This document shows, piece after piece, positions 35,276-44,920 of a DNA stretch of 64,000 nt; within the stretch, counting starts at the first letter, position 1, and each line of letters starts with the position of its first letter. The position numbers and the translations under genes are program-made. This stretch comes from Spiribacter salilacus (GTDB lineage Bacteria; Pseudomonadota; Gammaproteobacteria; Nitrococcales; Nitrococcaceae). The stretch covers positions 434,001 through 498,000 of the forward strand of contig NZ_WJPP01000001.1 in the NCBI RefSeq assembly GCF_009649225.1, in the 5' to 3' direction. A model generated the notes under the pieces. That model saw only the letters and a program-made list of their open reading frames with translations, had not been told where the DNA came from and made no database searches.

Positions 35276-35866
35276 ATGACAATTTCAACACTTTTTCGCT
35301 CCAGTCTCGTCACGCTAGCCCTAGCCGGCGCCGTTACCACCGGGTCAGCAACAGCCGCTGATTACATTATCGACACCGAAGGCGCGCATGCGTCGATTAA
35401 CTTTCGTGTCAATCACTTGGGCTTTAGTTGGCTCACCGGCCGATTTAACGACTTTACCGGCCAGTTTAATTATGACCCTAACAATCCAGAAGCTTCCCAA
35501 ATCAACGTAACGATCGATACGGCTAGCATCGACTCGGCCCATCAAGAACGCGACGAGCACCTGCGCAGCGCTGATTTTCTGCATGTTGAAGCGCACCCCG
35601 AAGCGCGCTTCATCAGCACCTCGTACGAGCCCACTGGCGACAATACCGCCATTATGGAAGGCGATTTCACCTTGAATGGCGTGACCCGCCCCATCACACT
35701 CACCGTCGAAAAAATTGGCCAGGGTACGGATCCTTGGGGCAATGAGCGTGTCGGGTTTTCTGCGGTTGCAGATTTTCAGCTCAAAGATTACGGAATCGAC
35801 TATGAACTCGGCCCCGATAGCGAAACCGTCTATCTAACCCTTGAAGTCGAAGGCATCCGCCAGTAA
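35276..35866 (+). CDS. YceI-family periplasmic lipid-binding protein
   Basis: 196 residues with a Sec signal peptide (cleavage after ATA, about residue 27) and the YceI beta-barrel motifs: [43 protein letters not shown] and [12 protein letters not shown]. The fold binds isoprenoid-like lipids such as quinone precursors. AATAGGAG precedes the ATG. It is followed 22 bases later by wrbA, suggesting a shared role with quinones or oxidative stress. Confidence 0.92.
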   Translation: MTISTLFRSSLVTLALAGAVTTGSATAADYIIDTEGAHASINFRVNHLGFSWLTGRFNDFTGQFNYDPNNPEASQINVTIDTASIDSAHQERDEHLRSADFLHVEAHPEARFISTSYEPTGDNTAIMEGDFTLNGVTRPITLTVEKIGQGTDPWGNERVGFSAVADFQLKDYGIDYELGPDSETVYLTLEVEGIRQ

Positions 35867-35888
35867 TTCACACAAAGGAGTATTCCCA

Positions 35889-36477
35889 ATGAGCAAGATC
35901 TTGGTTCTTTACTATTCGATGTACGGGCATATTGAGACGATGGCGCAGCGCGTGGCCGAAGGCGCACGCAGCGTTTCTGGCACCGAAGTGCACATCAAAC
36001 GTGTGCCTGAGACAATGCCCGAAGAGGCATTTAGCGCCGCCGGCGGTAAAACCGATCAAACCGCCGCGGTTGCAAAACCCGAAGAACTGGCCGATTACGA
36101 TGCCATCATTTTTGGCACGCCCACTCGATTTGGCAACATGACCGGTCAAATGCGGACCTTCCTCGATCAAACCGGCGGGCTTTGGGCCAACGGCGCGCTT
36201 GCTGGCAAGGTTGCCAGTGTGTTCACTTCCACCGGCACCGGTGGTGGGCAAGAGCAAACTATTACCTCAACGTGGACAACATTGGCTCACCACGGCATGG
36301 TGATCGTGCCCCTGGGATACACGAACCCGGTACAGTTTGACATCTCAAAAGTCAGTGGCGGAACGCCGTATGGTGCATCAACGCTTGCCGGGGGTGATGG
36401 GTCGCGTCAGCCAGATGATCGCGAGCTAGAAATTGCTCGTCATCAAGGAAAATGGGTGGCCAATATCACTCAGAAAA

Positions 36478-36491
<14 letters not shown>
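35889..36491 (+). CDS. wrbA: NAD(P)H:quinone oxidoreductase WrbA
   Basis: 200 residues from [19 protein letters not shown], with the FMN-binding flavodoxin motifs [16 protein letters not shown] and STGTGGGQE. Two-electron reduction of quinones avoids semiquinone radicals. The start at 35889 has AAAGGAG upstream. The last codons and the stop (36478-36491) lie antisense to the 3' end of tRNA-Lys. Confidence 0.95.
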
Positions 36492-36553
<62 letters not shown>

Positions 36554-36563
36554 ATCAGAAAAA

Positions 36564-36640
36564 TGGGGTGAGCGATGGGACTTGAACCCACGACCACCGG
36601 AGCCACAATCCGGAGCTCTACCAACTGAGCTACGCCCACC
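36564..36640 (-). tRNA. tRNA-His (anticodon GTG)
   Basis: Minus strand; encoded extra G at position -1 (36640) facing discriminator C, as needed by HisRS. Anticodon loop TTGTGGC and encoded CCA. A queuosine substrate for the Tgt encoded in this window. Confidence 0.95.
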
Positions 36641-36673
36641 ATAGAAACCTAACGCCCCGACCTGCCAGTTGGT

Positions 36674-36750
36674 TGGTCGGGGTGGAGGGATTCGAACCCC
36701 CGACATCCTGCTCCCAAAGCAGGCGCGCTACCAGACTGCGCTACACCCCG
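36674..36750 (-). tRNA. tRNA-Pro (anticodon TGG)
   Basis: Minus strand, 77 nt; acceptor CGGGGTG/CACCCCG, anticodon loop TTTGGGA, encoded CCA. First gene of the Pro-His-Lys tRNA unit. Confidence 0.96.
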
Positions 36751-36769
36751 CCTCGACAGCGGAGGCAAA

Positions 36770-36798
36770 ATCATACCGGTGCCCCAACTTGCGGTCAA
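36770..36798 (-). promoter_or_regulatory. Promoter of the tRNA Pro-His-Lys operon
   Basis: Minus strand TTGACC (36793-36798) and TATGAT (36770-36775) with a 17-bp spacer, 19 bases before tRNA-Pro. A TATACT box for rhlE on the plus strand (36805-36810) lies back to back with it. Confidence 0.65.
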
Positions 36799-36836
36799 TC
36801 AGCGTATACTCTCCGCCGAACTTTGGAGAAATACAC

Positions 36837-37958
36837 TTGAATACATTTGATGAACTCGGCCTTCGTGCCGAACTGCTTGAAACTATTAAACAATCTGGAT
36901 ACACCACCCCTACTCCCATCCAAGCCAAGGCCATTCCTTTGGTATTGAGTGGGCAAGACCTTTTGGCTGCCGCGCAGACGGGTACCGGCAAAACCGCCGC
37001 ATTTACCCTGCCTTTGCTGCAGCGCCTTGCGGAAAAAGAAACACCATCAGGACGGCGCCCAACGCGCGTACTGGTGGTTGCACCCACCCGCGAGCTGGCC
37101 GCGCAGATCGGCGAGAACACCCGTATTTATGGTAAGGGCCTGCCGCTGCGATCCGCTGTGGTCTTTGGCGGCGTTGGCATGCAACCACAAGTTGATAAGC
37201 TGCGTCGCGGCGTCGATATACTGATTGCTACTCCCGGGCGGCTACTTGATCATCTACGCCAAGGCACCACCAAGCTCGATCATGTCGAAACGGTTGTTTT
37301 AGATGAAGCCGACCGTATGTTGGATATGGGCTTTGTGCACGACATTAAGCGCCTGCTCAAGCTGCTTCCAGCAAAACGCCAAACTTTGCTATTTTCGGCC
37401 ACTTTCTCAAAAGAGATTCGGCAACTTGCCTCGGGTTTCTTAACGGCACCGGCGGAAGTGGATGTAGCACCCCGCAACAGCGCAACGGAAATGGTCAGCC
37501 AGCGGGTCTACACGCTCGATAAGGCAGCCAAGCGCAAAGTGCTCAGCCGCTTGATTCGCGATGGCGAATGGCAGCAGGTCTTGGTATTTACCAAAACCAA
37601 GCATGGGGCTAACCGTCTCAGCAAACAGCTGGATGAAGATGGATTAAGCTCTACCGCCATTCATGGCAACAAGAGTCAAACCGCTCGCACACGCGCGCTA
37701 AAAGACTTTAAAGACGGCTCAGTCCGGGTGTTAGTGGCAACGGATATCGCGGCGCGCGGCCTAGACATTGATCATCTGCCGCATGTGGTGAACTTTGAGC
37801 TCCCCAATGTGGCCGAAGATTATGTGCATCGCATTGGGCGCACGGGTCGTGCCGGCAATCCTGGTGAGGCGATCTCATTGGTTGCACCGGATGAAATTGG
37901 TTTATTGAAAGGCATTGAGAGGCTGCTGAAACGCCCCTTGGAGCGTGCCAGCGCCTAA
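36837..37958 (+). CDS. rhlE: DEAD-box RNA helicase, RhlE type
   Basis: 373 residues with Q motif ([13 protein letters not shown]), motif [11 protein letters not shown], motif [17 protein letters not shown] (FSATF) and motif [12 protein letters not shown]. RhlE-type helicases act in ribosome assembly and RNA turnover. The only plausible start is TTG 36837, eight bases after GGAG; the longer open frame upstream runs through tRNA-Pro. The basic C-terminal tail of many RhlE proteins is missing, so this is a core-only form. Confidence 0.92.
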   Translation: MNTFDELGLRAELLETIKQSGYTTPTPIQAKAIPLVLSGQDLLAAAQTGTGKTAAFTLPLLQRLAEKETPSGRRPTRVLVVAPTRELAAQIGENTRIYGKGLPLRSAVVFGGVGMQPQVDKLRRGVDILIATPGRLLDHLRQGTTKLDHVETVVLDEADRMLDMGFVHDIKRLLKLLPAKRQTLLFSATFSKEIRQLASGFLTAPAEVDVAPRNSATEMVSQRVYTLDKAAKRKVLSRLIRDGEWQQVLVFTKTKHGANRLSKQLDEDGLSSTAIHGNKSQTARTRALKDFKDGSVRVLVATDIAARGLDIDHLPHVVNFELPNVAEDYVHRIGRTGRAGNPGEAISLVAPDEIGLLKGIERLLKRPLERASA

Positions 37959-37999
37959 GGAGGCGCCAGTAATTGCGGGTTCTCGATGAGGCCCGCCCG

Positions 38000-39337
38000 C
38001 TATTGGTAATCCGCTAGGTAGGCTTCTAACCCTCGGGCGCGCTCGGCTGCCGCTGTTAGAATCGACGCAACCATTGCCTCAGGGACTGTAGCGTCCATTT
38101 TTTGGGCGCTAGTGTTAGCAGCAGTTGGGAGCAAATCAATTAATTCCTCCATCACCTCATGCAACGCAGAAACAGCGAAACCCGCCTTAGTGGCTGTCTG
38201 TTCGAAATGCCGAGGCTGAATATCGATGACTTTGTAGCGCCTTGCCCGACCGACTGCCATGGCAAGCCGAAATGCGTTACGTTTTATTTGGCGACGATCA
38301 TTCTGCCATTGCGTTGAGAAAATGTCGTAGAGAGGTGCCAGCGAAAAACGGCCTTGCGGCCTTATGGACAGCGAAAAGTTCTTTGCATGCCCATCGGTAG
38401 CACCTATCATCCAGAAAGCAATTTGTGCTTTCATAAAAGTCTGTCGATCCTGCTGCGCTGAATCACTGGACTTCAGAAGCTCCAGACAATCAACCAATCC
38501 TGGGCCACCATCACTTTGATACTTTGCAATAGGCGCAACGCCAAGCGCCTGACACATATCCTCTTGAGGAAGCCGCAGAAGCCGCCCCGCCTGATCAAAA
38601 AAGCGATCAAACCGCTCCACAACTAACACAGACAGATCATCGCCCAGATTTAAAATATCGGTCCGGGCAACGTCTAGGCCAAGCTCTCGACAAAGCGTCA
38701 TACAGAAATGCTCGTTCTGTACGCTCTGACTCAGATCGACCTCACCATCTGCTGTAAGAACCTTTCCAATTTGCGGCTTAAGGATATGCGTGGTGGGCGT
38801 CACCCCGATCGGCTCTTTCCATTGCCCTTCATGGTAGAGCAGCGCCGTCTTATCTTGAGCGCCCGCTAACGAGATTCGAAACGCATCATCACCCCCTCGC
38901 AAACCCAGCGGTGCGGTTCGCAGTGCCAGAATGCGCTGGCCAATCTCTTCCATACTGAGCGGAATACCCTCGGGTAGCGAAGGTGGGGCAGGCACAACCC
39001 TCTCAGGCAAAAACTGAAGAGCACCTACGCAATCACGCCCAAGCGCAGCTAACAACGAAAAAGCATCGGTTCCATCTGCGTCAACTCGAGCCGCTAACCG
39101 GGTTCGAATGCGGTCATCGTCCGGAAGCAGATTTTCAAAAACAGCGCGGACCGGTGCTCCGGTAAATGGCCGATCAAGCAGTGGCATTGATCGCGATACA
39201 GGTATCGCGTAACGCCAGTTAAGCCAGTCCGCTGCATAATCAAACCGGGTGGCACCATCCGCGCCGCGCTCAAGGTAACCGACAATGCGACCATTTAATG
39301 CAACCGTTAGCCTGGCGGATTGACGCTTTCGCCCCAT
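38000..39337 (-). CDS. hipA: HipA-type serine/threonine kinase toxin
   Basis: 445 residues. N-terminal couple_hipA domain (about 1-105) then the kinase: SLAGAQDKTALL nucleotide loop, HILKP, VVERFDR, catalytic loop GATDGHAKNFSL and metal site LAPLYDI. All key residues seem intact. E. coli HipA phosphorylates glutamyl-tRNA synthetase and causes persistence; targets vary in other HipA groups. Its ATG overlaps the hipB stop (TGATG). It converges on rhlE. Confidence 0.93.
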   Translation of the reverse strand: MGRKRQSARLTVALNGRIVGYLERGADGATRFDYAADWLNWRYAIPVSRSMPLLDRPFTGAPVRAVFENLLPDDDRIRTRLAARVDADGTDAFSLLAALGRDCVGALQFLPERVVPAPPSLPEGIPLSMEEIGQRILALRTAPLGLRGGDDAFRISLAGAQDKTALLYHEGQWKEPIGVTPTTHILKPQIGKVLTADGEVDLSQSVQNEHFCMTLCRELGLDVARTDILNLGDDLSVLVVERFDRFFDQAGRLLRLPQEDMCQALGVAPIAKYQSDGGPGLVDCLELLKSSDSAQQDRQTFMKAQIAFWMIGATDGHAKNFSLSIRPQGRFSLAPLYDIFSTQWQNDRRQIKRNAFRLAMAVGRARRYKVIDIQPRHFEQTATKAGFAVSALHEVMEELIDLLPTAANTSAQKMDATVPEAMVASILTAAAERARGLEAYLADYQ

Positions 39338-39582
39338 CAGAACAAATCCTCAATTCTTGGAATATCCTGACTGTTACGTGAGCGCACTGACACTTCCAAA
39401 CCCAGCGCAAATAAAAGATCGAAAATAACCCGTAGCTCAGAACGCGGCTTACCACCCTCAACAGCTGAAATGGTCTGCTGCCGCAGCCCGGCCTTCTCGG
39501 CAAGTTGCGCTTGCGTAAGGCCCTGACGCTTTCGCTCTCGCTGTAGCGCAGCTCCAAGTTGTACGGCATCCCGAATCGACAT
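39337..39582 (-). CDS. hipB: HipB-type antitoxin (Xre HTH)
   Basis: 81 residues from MSIRDAVQLG with a Cro/C1 HTH (GLTQAQLAEKAGLRQQTIS) and a short acidic C-terminus ending IEDLF. Start ATG 39582 is preceded by GGAGGTG. HipB proteins bind HipA and repress their operon. Two direct repeats that overlap the promoter lie immediately upstream. Confidence 0.93.
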   Translation of the reverse strand: MSIRDAVQLGAALQRERKRQGLTQAQLAEKAGLRQQTISAVEGGKPRSELRVIFDLLFALGLEVSVRSRNSQDIPRIEDLF

Positions 39583-39608
39583 AGTGCACCTCCAATCAGA
39601 AGAATACA

Positions 39609-39652
39609 CGTGATCGCGGATAAAACAAAAATATGCGTGATCGCGGATAAAA
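39609..39652 (-). promoter_or_regulatory. hipBA promoter with two 17-bp operator repeats
   Basis: cgtgatcgcggataaaa occurs exactly twice, at 39609-39625 and 39636-39652, with start points 27 bp apart. On the minus strand each copy begins TTTTATCC, and TATCC is the half-site known from E. coli HipB operators. TTGTTT (-35) and TATTCT (-10) with a 16-bp spacer can be placed so that the proximal copy covers the spacer, which would allow repression by HipB. Confidence 0.7.
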
Positions 39653-39671
39653 TGGCGTAAAAGCTGAAAGA

Positions 39672-39747
39672 TGGCGCGCCCGGCAGGATTCGAACCTGCA
39701 ACCGTCGGCTTAGAAGGCCGATGCTCTATCCGTTGAGCTACGGGCGC
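39672..39747 (-). tRNA. tRNA-Arg (anticodon TCT)
   Basis: 76 nt on the minus strand; acceptor GCGCCCG/CGGGCGC, anticodon loop CTTCTAA, encoded CCA. A TACAAT box lies at 39759-39764. It is immediately upstream of hipBA. Confidence 0.96.
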
Positions 39748-39833
39748 CGCGCGAGCTTATTGTAGCTTACTCGCAAAAAAACGGCGCGTTCAGAACTGGT
39801 ACAAATTCGGCCAACTCGGTAGAGTGCCCGGCC

Positions 39834-40688
39834 ATGAACGCACAACTCATTAATGGCAACGCCATCGCCGCAGATATTCGTGACCACATTCGCCAACGCG
39901 TAAGCGCGCGTATCGCTAGTGGATTAAAGCCACCCGGCCTGGCTGTTGTTTTGGTGGGTAGCGATGCGGCCTCTTCTGTTTACGTGCGCATGAAGCGGAA
40001 AGACTGTGCGGAGGTGGGGTTTGTTTCGCAGGATTACGACTTACCCGCAGATACCACGCAAACGGCACTGCTAGAGCTGATCGACACACTCAATGCCAAT
40101 CCCGAAACTCACGGCATATTGGTCCAGCTACCGCTACCCGCGCACATGGATGCCAATGAGGTAATTGAGCGAATTGATCCGGCCAAAGATGTTGATGGCT
40201 TCCATCCACAGAACGTTGGGCGACTTACACTACGCCTATCTGGACTGCGCTCCTGCACGCCCCACGGCGTGATGACACTACTGGCACGCACCGATACGGT
40301 ATTGGAAGGCGCTAAGGCGGTTGTTATCGGTCAATCGAACATTGTGGGTCGCCCCATGGCGCTTGAGCTACTTAACGCCCGTTGCACGGTCACCATTTGT
40401 CACAGCCGCACCCGTGACTTACAAAAAGAGGTGAGTGATGCCGACATCGTTGTGGCGGCGGTGGGTCGAGCTGAATTCGTCCCCGGCGCTTGGATCAAAC
40501 CCGGCGCCACCGTAATCGATGTGGGCATAAACCGGCTGGAAGATGGCCGCCTTGTTGGCGATGTTGAGTATGCTGCCGCCGCTGAGCGCGCCGCTTGGAT
40601 AACGCCAGTTCCCGGCGGTGTTGGCCCGCTAACGCGCGCTACGCTACTGGAGAATACACTGGCTGCCGCTGAGGCAGGCGAATCCTAA
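39834..40688 (+). CDS. folD: Bifunctional methylene-THF dehydrogenase/cyclohydrolase FolD
   Basis: 284 residues with the active-site [13 protein letters not shown] (Tyr and Lys), [12 protein letters not shown], the NADP site [11 protein letters not shown] and the C-terminal [12 protein letters not shown]. Interconverts one-carbon folates. Ends two bases from the convergent radA. Confidence 0.97.
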   Translation: MNAQLINGNAIAADIRDHIRQRVSARIASGLKPPGLAVVLVGSDAASSVYVRMKRKDCAEVGFVSQDYDLPADTTQTALLELIDTLNANPETHGILVQLPLPAHMDANEVIERIDPAKDVDGFHPQNVGRLTLRLSGLRSCTPHGVMTLLARTDTVLEGAKAVVIGQSNIVGRPMALELLNARCTVTICHSRTRDLQKEVSDADIVVAAVGRAEFVPGAWIKPGATVIDVGINRLEDGRLVGDVEYAAAAERAAWITPVPGGVGPLTRATLLENTLAAAEAGES

Positions 40689-40690
40689 CG

Positions 40691-42073
40691 CTAGGCATCA
40701 CGGATTAACTCCAACGCCTGCTCAAGCCGATCAACCCCAATCACCTCAATTCCAGCCGGTATGTGGCCGCGACTCGGTCGGTTTTTAACCGGCACGAGTG
40801 CCCGAGAAAACCCATGCCGTGCCGCTTCAGCTAGACGATCTTCTCCATTCGGCACGGGGCGGATTTCGCCAGCTAACCCAACCTCACCAAACATCACCCA
40901 TTCTGCAGGCACCACACGATCACGCAGACTTGAACTCACTGCAGCCAGCACGGGCAGGTCGCTGGCTGTCTCTGCAACGCGAACACCACCAACCACATTC
41001 ACAAAAACATCCTGCCCCGCCGTTGCCAACCCGGCATGGCGTTGCAGTACCGCCAATAACATTCCAAATCGATTACCATCCAGCCCCACCGCCAAGCGGC
41101 GCGGATTGGCTAACGGGCTTTCTGCTACTAGGGCCTGAATCTCCAGCAATAAAGGCCGGCTGCCATCCCGTGTTACCGTAATCACACTGCCCGCCACAGG
41201 CTGCTCATGGCGCGATAAAAAAATTGCAGACGGGTTACGCACTTCCTTGAGGCCCGTCTCCAGCATCGCAAAAACACCCAACTCATTGGCGGCACCAAAA
41301 CGATTCTTTACCGCCCGCAACAGTCGATACCGGCTGCCTGAGTCACTCTCAAAGTACAAAACGGTATCCACCATGTGCTCAAGTACTCGTGGCCCGGCCA
41401 GCTGCCCCTCTTTAGTCACATGCCCCACCAAAAACAACACCGTACCCGTTTGCTTCGCAAAGCGAACTAACTGCGCAGCAGATTCACGCACCTGTGCAAC
41501 TGACCCAGGCGCTGAGCCCAGCGCTTCACTAAAAATGGTTTGAATGGAATCGACCACCATCACGGCAGGGCGTTCTTTTTCCGCCAGCGCCAAAATTGCC
41601 TCAACACCCGTTTCGGCTAGCAGCCGCAGCCCGCCATCCTCGGTAACGCCTAAGCGACTGGCTCGCAAACCCACTTGGCGTAGCGACTCCTCGCCCGTCA
41701 CATACAATGCAGAGTGGTTTTGCGCTAACTTCGCCACTACCTCCAGCAACAAGGTGGACTTACCAATACCGGGGTCGCCGCCCAATAGCACAACACCACC
41801 GGCAACTAGCCCCCCACCGAGCACCCGATCAAACTCCCCTACGCTGGTTGAAAAGCGTGTTTCTTGATCTTGGGGAATTTCAGACAGACGTTTAATACCG
41901 CTATCACCAGCATATTGTGCCCGTTGCGTGCCTTTCGGCGATGCCGGCATGGCGGCGCGTTGCTCCTCTAACGTGTTCCAGGCCCCACATTCAGGACACT
42001 GCCCCGCCCATTTGGCAGATTGCCCACCGCACTCACGGCAAACAAACACGCTGCGTATTGCATTTTTAGCCAC
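40691..42073 (-). CDS. radA: DNA repair ATPase RadA
   Basis: 460 residues: N-terminal zinc finger (FVCRECGG, GQCPECGAWN), RecA-like ATPase with GGDPGIGKSTLL, the KNRFG motif and a Lon-like C-terminal domain. Promotes branch migration in recombination. I chose GTG 42073 (VAKNAIRS) because AGGGGGTG stands just before it; it overlaps the alr stop by one base. Confidence 0.95.
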   Translation of the reverse strand: MAKNAIRSVFVCRECGGQSAKWAGQCPECGAWNTLEEQRAAMPASPKGTQRAQYAGDSGIKRLSEIPQDQETRFSTSVGEFDRVLGGGLVAGGVVLLGGDPGIGKSTLLLEVVAKLAQNHSALYVTGEESLRQVGLRASRLGVTEDGGLRLLAETGVEAILALAEKERPAVMVVDSIQTIFSEALGSAPGSVAQVRESAAQLVRFAKQTGTVLFLVGHVTKEGQLAGPRVLEHMVDTVLYFESDSGSRYRLLRAVKNRFGAANELGVFAMLETGLKEVRNPSAIFLSRHEQPVAGSVITVTRDGSRPLLLEIQALVAESPLANPRRLAVGLDGNRFGMLLAVLQRHAGLATAGQDVFVNVVGGVRVAETASDLPVLAAVSSSLRDRVVPAEWVMFGEVGLAGEIRPVPNGEDRLAEAARHGFSRALVPVKNRPSRGHIPAGIEVIGVDRLEQALELIRDA

Positions 42074-43149
42074 TAAACACCCCCTTTCCAGCGGTAAACA
42101 CGGGGCACCCGTGGTGTAACTTGGCACAGTAATTCATAGCTAATCGTACCTGCGCGGGCAGCCACCTCATCCACCGTCGGTGCATCGCCCCACAAAATTA
42201 CGCGATCGCCAATTCCAGCGGCCGGTACCGTGCGTAAATCGACGCACAACATATCCATCGACACTCGCCCAATCACCGGCACCAGTGCGCCCTGAATGCC
42301 TACCACACTGCCCTCACCACAATGCCTCGGATATCCATCCCCATAGCCAATTGAGACAACGCCCACCGGCATATCCTGCGGACAAACAAAGACACTGCCA
42401 TACCCTACGCCATGGCCTGCAGGCAGGTTTTTAACGGCAATTAATTGCGCTTCTAAGGACATGACGGGCCGCAACCCTGGTGTGCCCAGCGGCGCTGAGC
42501 CAAACAACATAATGCCGGGGCGCACCCAATCGCCATGCGTTTGTGGCCAGCCGATTGTGCCGGCCGAGTTGGCAAGAGAGCTTGGCCAGCCAGACGGTGA
42601 TGTGAGTTCATCAAAGCAGGCCTGTTGTGCATCGGTTGCTGGGTTATCCGGATTATCAGCGCTGGCGAGATGCGACATCCAGTACACATTCCCCACGCCA
42701 GCGGCCCGCTGCAAACGCTCTGCGATCATTCCCGCTTGATCCGGCGCAAACCCAAGCCGGCCCATCCCGGTATCCACTTTCAGCCAGCAATCAATGCGAT
42801 TGGGTAGCATTGCCTGCTCTAGCGCCTCCAACTGCCAGAGACTGTGCACCACTAAATCTAAGCCCCGCGCGGCAGCAATTGGGATTTCTTCAACCCCAAA
42901 CACCCCTTCAAGCAAAACGATTCGCTGCTTTAGCCCGGCTAACCGCAACGGCAGCGCCTCTTCAAGGCAGCTGACCGCAAACGCATCGGCATCGGCGGCT
43001 AATGCATGGGCTACGGGCAATAAACCATGCCCATACGCGTTTGCCTTAAGCACCGCCATTATCTTGGCACCCGTGGCAAGCTGGCGTGCCACCGAAAAGT
43101 TGTGCCGCAACGCGCTCAGATCAACGGTTGCTTGCGTCGGTCTGGTCAC
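42073..43149 (-). CDS. alr: Alanine racemase
   Basis: PLP enzyme supplying D-alanine for peptidoglycan; 358 residues. The PLP lysine is in AVLKANAYGHG (about residue 34) and the second catalytic Tyr is in GYGSVFV/SIGYGDGYPR region. Start overlaps the dnaB stop by four bases. Confidence 0.96.
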   Translation of the reverse strand: MTRPTQATVDLSALRHNFSVARQLATGAKIMAVLKANAYGHGLLPVAHALAADADAFAVSCLEEALPLRLAGLKQRIVLLEGVFGVEEIPIAAARGLDLVVHSLWQLEALEQAMLPNRIDCWLKVDTGMGRLGFAPDQAGMIAERLQRAAGVGNVYWMSHLASADNPDNPATDAQQACFDELTSPSGWPSSLANSAGTIGWPQTHGDWVRPGIMLFGSAPLGTPGLRPVMSLEAQLIAVKNLPAGHGVGYGSVFVCPQDMPVGVVSIGYGDGYPRHCGEGSVVGIQGALVPVIGRVSMDMLCVDLRTVPAAGIGDRVILWGDAPTVDEVAARAGTISYELLCQVTPRVPRVYRWKGGV

Positions 43150-44909
43150 TCCCAGCCCCCGCCCCCATAGCCCGCGCTATCCTGAATAAAATTCTCAAAG
43201 CGCGTGTAATGCCCAAGGAAGGTGAGCCGCACCATTCCCACTGGCCCATTACGCTGCTTACCAATGATGATTTCCGCCGTCCCGGCATCGGGGCTATCTT
43301 CGTTATAAACCTCATCGCGATAGATAAACACGATGACGTCTGCATCTTGTTCAATGGCGCCCGAGTTATGACTAATTACGCCATCGGCTAACCAGCACTC
43401 AGTCTCGGGAACAGTCAGGTCATATACCGTCTCTTCGCCGGCAGTTTCAATGGAGACAATTTCATCCGCAAAAAAAGTGTTCTCCCAGCAATCCAAAAAG
43501 TCACCGACATTTAATGCTTCCACTTTCAGCCATTCAGCATTCGTTCTTAGTCGATGATCACGGGTGCAGCGCAAAGATCTGCCACTCGCGAGATTTATTT
43601 TGACTACTGGTCGTTGACCGACCTCCCAAACCAAATCTGATTTACCAGTAATAACGGTACCTTGATCATTGACCGTAAGAACTTCTGGAGTTTGGCCAAC
43701 AAGCTCTCGAATGGGTTTTCGAGAACCATCGGCTAAAAGAACTCGGGTGTCCCCGGTTACGCATTCGCGTAAATCCGACATAATTGGGCGCTTATTCGGC
43801 CGCTGCTCAAGACTGCGGTTGAGCTGCGAGAGCACAATCACCGGTACGCCGAGCTCCTTGGCCATCCCTTTTAAGGTGCGTGAAATCTGCGAAATTTCGT
43901 TGGTCCGGTTTTCCTTAAAGCCAGGCAACTGCATCAGCTGCAGGTAATCTACTAGCACTAGGCCAAGGCCGTGCTCACGCTTAAGGCGCCGACAACGTGC
44001 GCGCATTTCAGTGGGTGTTAGGCCTGGCGTATCATCAATAAAAAGATTGGCCTGCGAGAGCAGGTTCATGGTGCTGGTCAGACGCGGCCAGTCTTCGTCG
44101 GTTAGCCGGCCCGAGCGAATTTTTTGTAGCTCCACACGCCCCAGCGATGCCAGCATACGCATCGCCAGTGCATCCGCCGGCATTTCCATACTAAATACGG
44201 CAACAGGTGCGCCCTTCTGCAGCGCAGCGCCCTCAGCGATGTTCATGGCCAGCGTTGTTTTACCCATGGAAGGGCGACCCGCAACGATAATCAGATCGCC
44301 ATTTTGCAGGCCTGAGGTCATGCGATCTAAATCGCTAAAGCCTGTGGCTAAACCCGTCACATCGCTATTTTGGTGATAAAGCGTATCGATTCGCTCTACC
44401 ACCGCCGGCAGCACATCGCGCACCCCAACAAAGCCGCTTCGATTGCGACCCGATTGCTCGGCGATGGCAAAGATTTTACGCTCGGCTAAGTCGAGAAGCT
44501 CTGCGGAGTCTTGACCGTCGGGGTTAAAGCCCGTGTCGGCAACGGCGGTGCCCGCCTGAATAAGCTGACGAAGCACCGATTGCTCGCGCACGATATCCGC
44601 GTAGGCCTGAATGTTTGCGGCACTTGGAGTGTCTCTCGCCAGCGCACCAAGGTACGCAAGCCCGCCGGCGTCTTCAAGCTCACCACTCGACTTTAATCGC
44701 TCTGAAAGGGTGACGGCATCCATCGGCTGGCCGGCCTCAGCCAACCAAGCAATTGCCCCAAAAATCAGACGATGATCGCGGCGGTAGAAATCGCCCTCTA
44801 CCACACGGTCCGCCACCTGATCCCAGGCGCCATTCTCAAGCATTAGACCGCCAAGGACAGCCTGCTCAGCTTCCAGAGAATGCGGCGGTACCTTGAGCGA
44901 ATCCACCAT
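43146..44909 (-). CDS. dnaB: Replicative DNA helicase DnaB containing a mini-intein
   Basis: The frame encodes 587 residues, but 133 of these (383-515) are an in-frame intein, leaving a 454-residue helicase of normal length. DnaB parts: N-terminal primase-binding domain (PPHSLEAEQAVLGGLM), Walker A GRPSMGKTTLA (about 211), Walker B VLVDYLQLM (about 321), and after the intein SGAIEQDADVIVFIYRDE and IIIGKQRNGPVG. The intein interrupts the highly conserved loop between the DLRE and SGAIEQDAD segments. Splicing is therefore needed for an active helicase. Follows rplI with an 11-base gap and overlaps alr. Confidence 0.96.
   Translation of the reverse strand: MVDSLKVPPHSLEAEQAVLGGLMLENGAWDQVADRVVEGDFYRRDHRLIFGAIAWLAEAGQPMDAVTLSERLKSSGELEDAGGLAYLGALARDTPSAANIQAYADIVREQSVLRQLIQAGTAVADTGFNPDGQDSAELLDLAERKIFAIAEQSGRNRSGFVGVRDVLPAVVERIDTLYHQNSDVTGLATGFSDLDRMTSGLQNGDLIIVAGRPSMGKTTLAMNIAEGAALQKGAPVAVFSMEMPADALAMRMLASLGRVELQKIRSGRLTDEDWPRLTSTMNLLSQANLFIDDTPGLTPTEMRARCRRLKREHGLGLVLVDYLQLMQLPGFKENRTNEISQISRTLKGMAKELGVPVIVLSQLNRSLEQRPNKRPIMSDLRECVTGDTRVLLADGSRKPIRELVGQTPEVLTVNDQGTVITGKSDLVWEVGQRPVVKINLASGRSLRCTRDHRLRTNAEWLKVEALNVGDFLDCWENTFFADEIVSIETAGEETVYDLTVPETECWLADGVISHNSGAIEQDADVIVFIYRDEVYNEDSPDAGTAEIIIGKQRNGPVGMVRLTFLGHYTRFENFIQDSAGYGGGGWE
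43365..43763 (-). mobile_element. DnaB mini-intein (133 residues, no homing endonuclease)
   Basis: First residue Cys (CVTGDTRVLLADG, block A), block B LRCTRDHRL with the T-x-x-H motif, block F VYDLTVPE and block G GVISHN ending in His-Asn, with Ser as the first C-extein residue. All residues needed for self-splicing are there. About 30 residues separate block B from block F, so there is no LAGLIDADG or HNH endonuclease and the element cannot home by itself. The DNA looks AT-richer than the flanking dnaB sequence. The layout resembles the DnaB inteins of cyanobacteria and Rhodothermus. Confidence 0.95.
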
Positions 44910-44920
44910 GCGCGGGCGGT

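Noticed and set aside
36669-36836. N-terminal extension of the RhlE helicase
   Set aside because: It would run through tRNA-Pro and the tRNA promoter. The TTG at 36837 with GGAG fits the family start.
37949-37967. Terminator between rhlE and hipA (stem GCGCC/GGCGC)
   Set aside because: The stem is short, overlaps the rhlE stop and has no T run on either strand.
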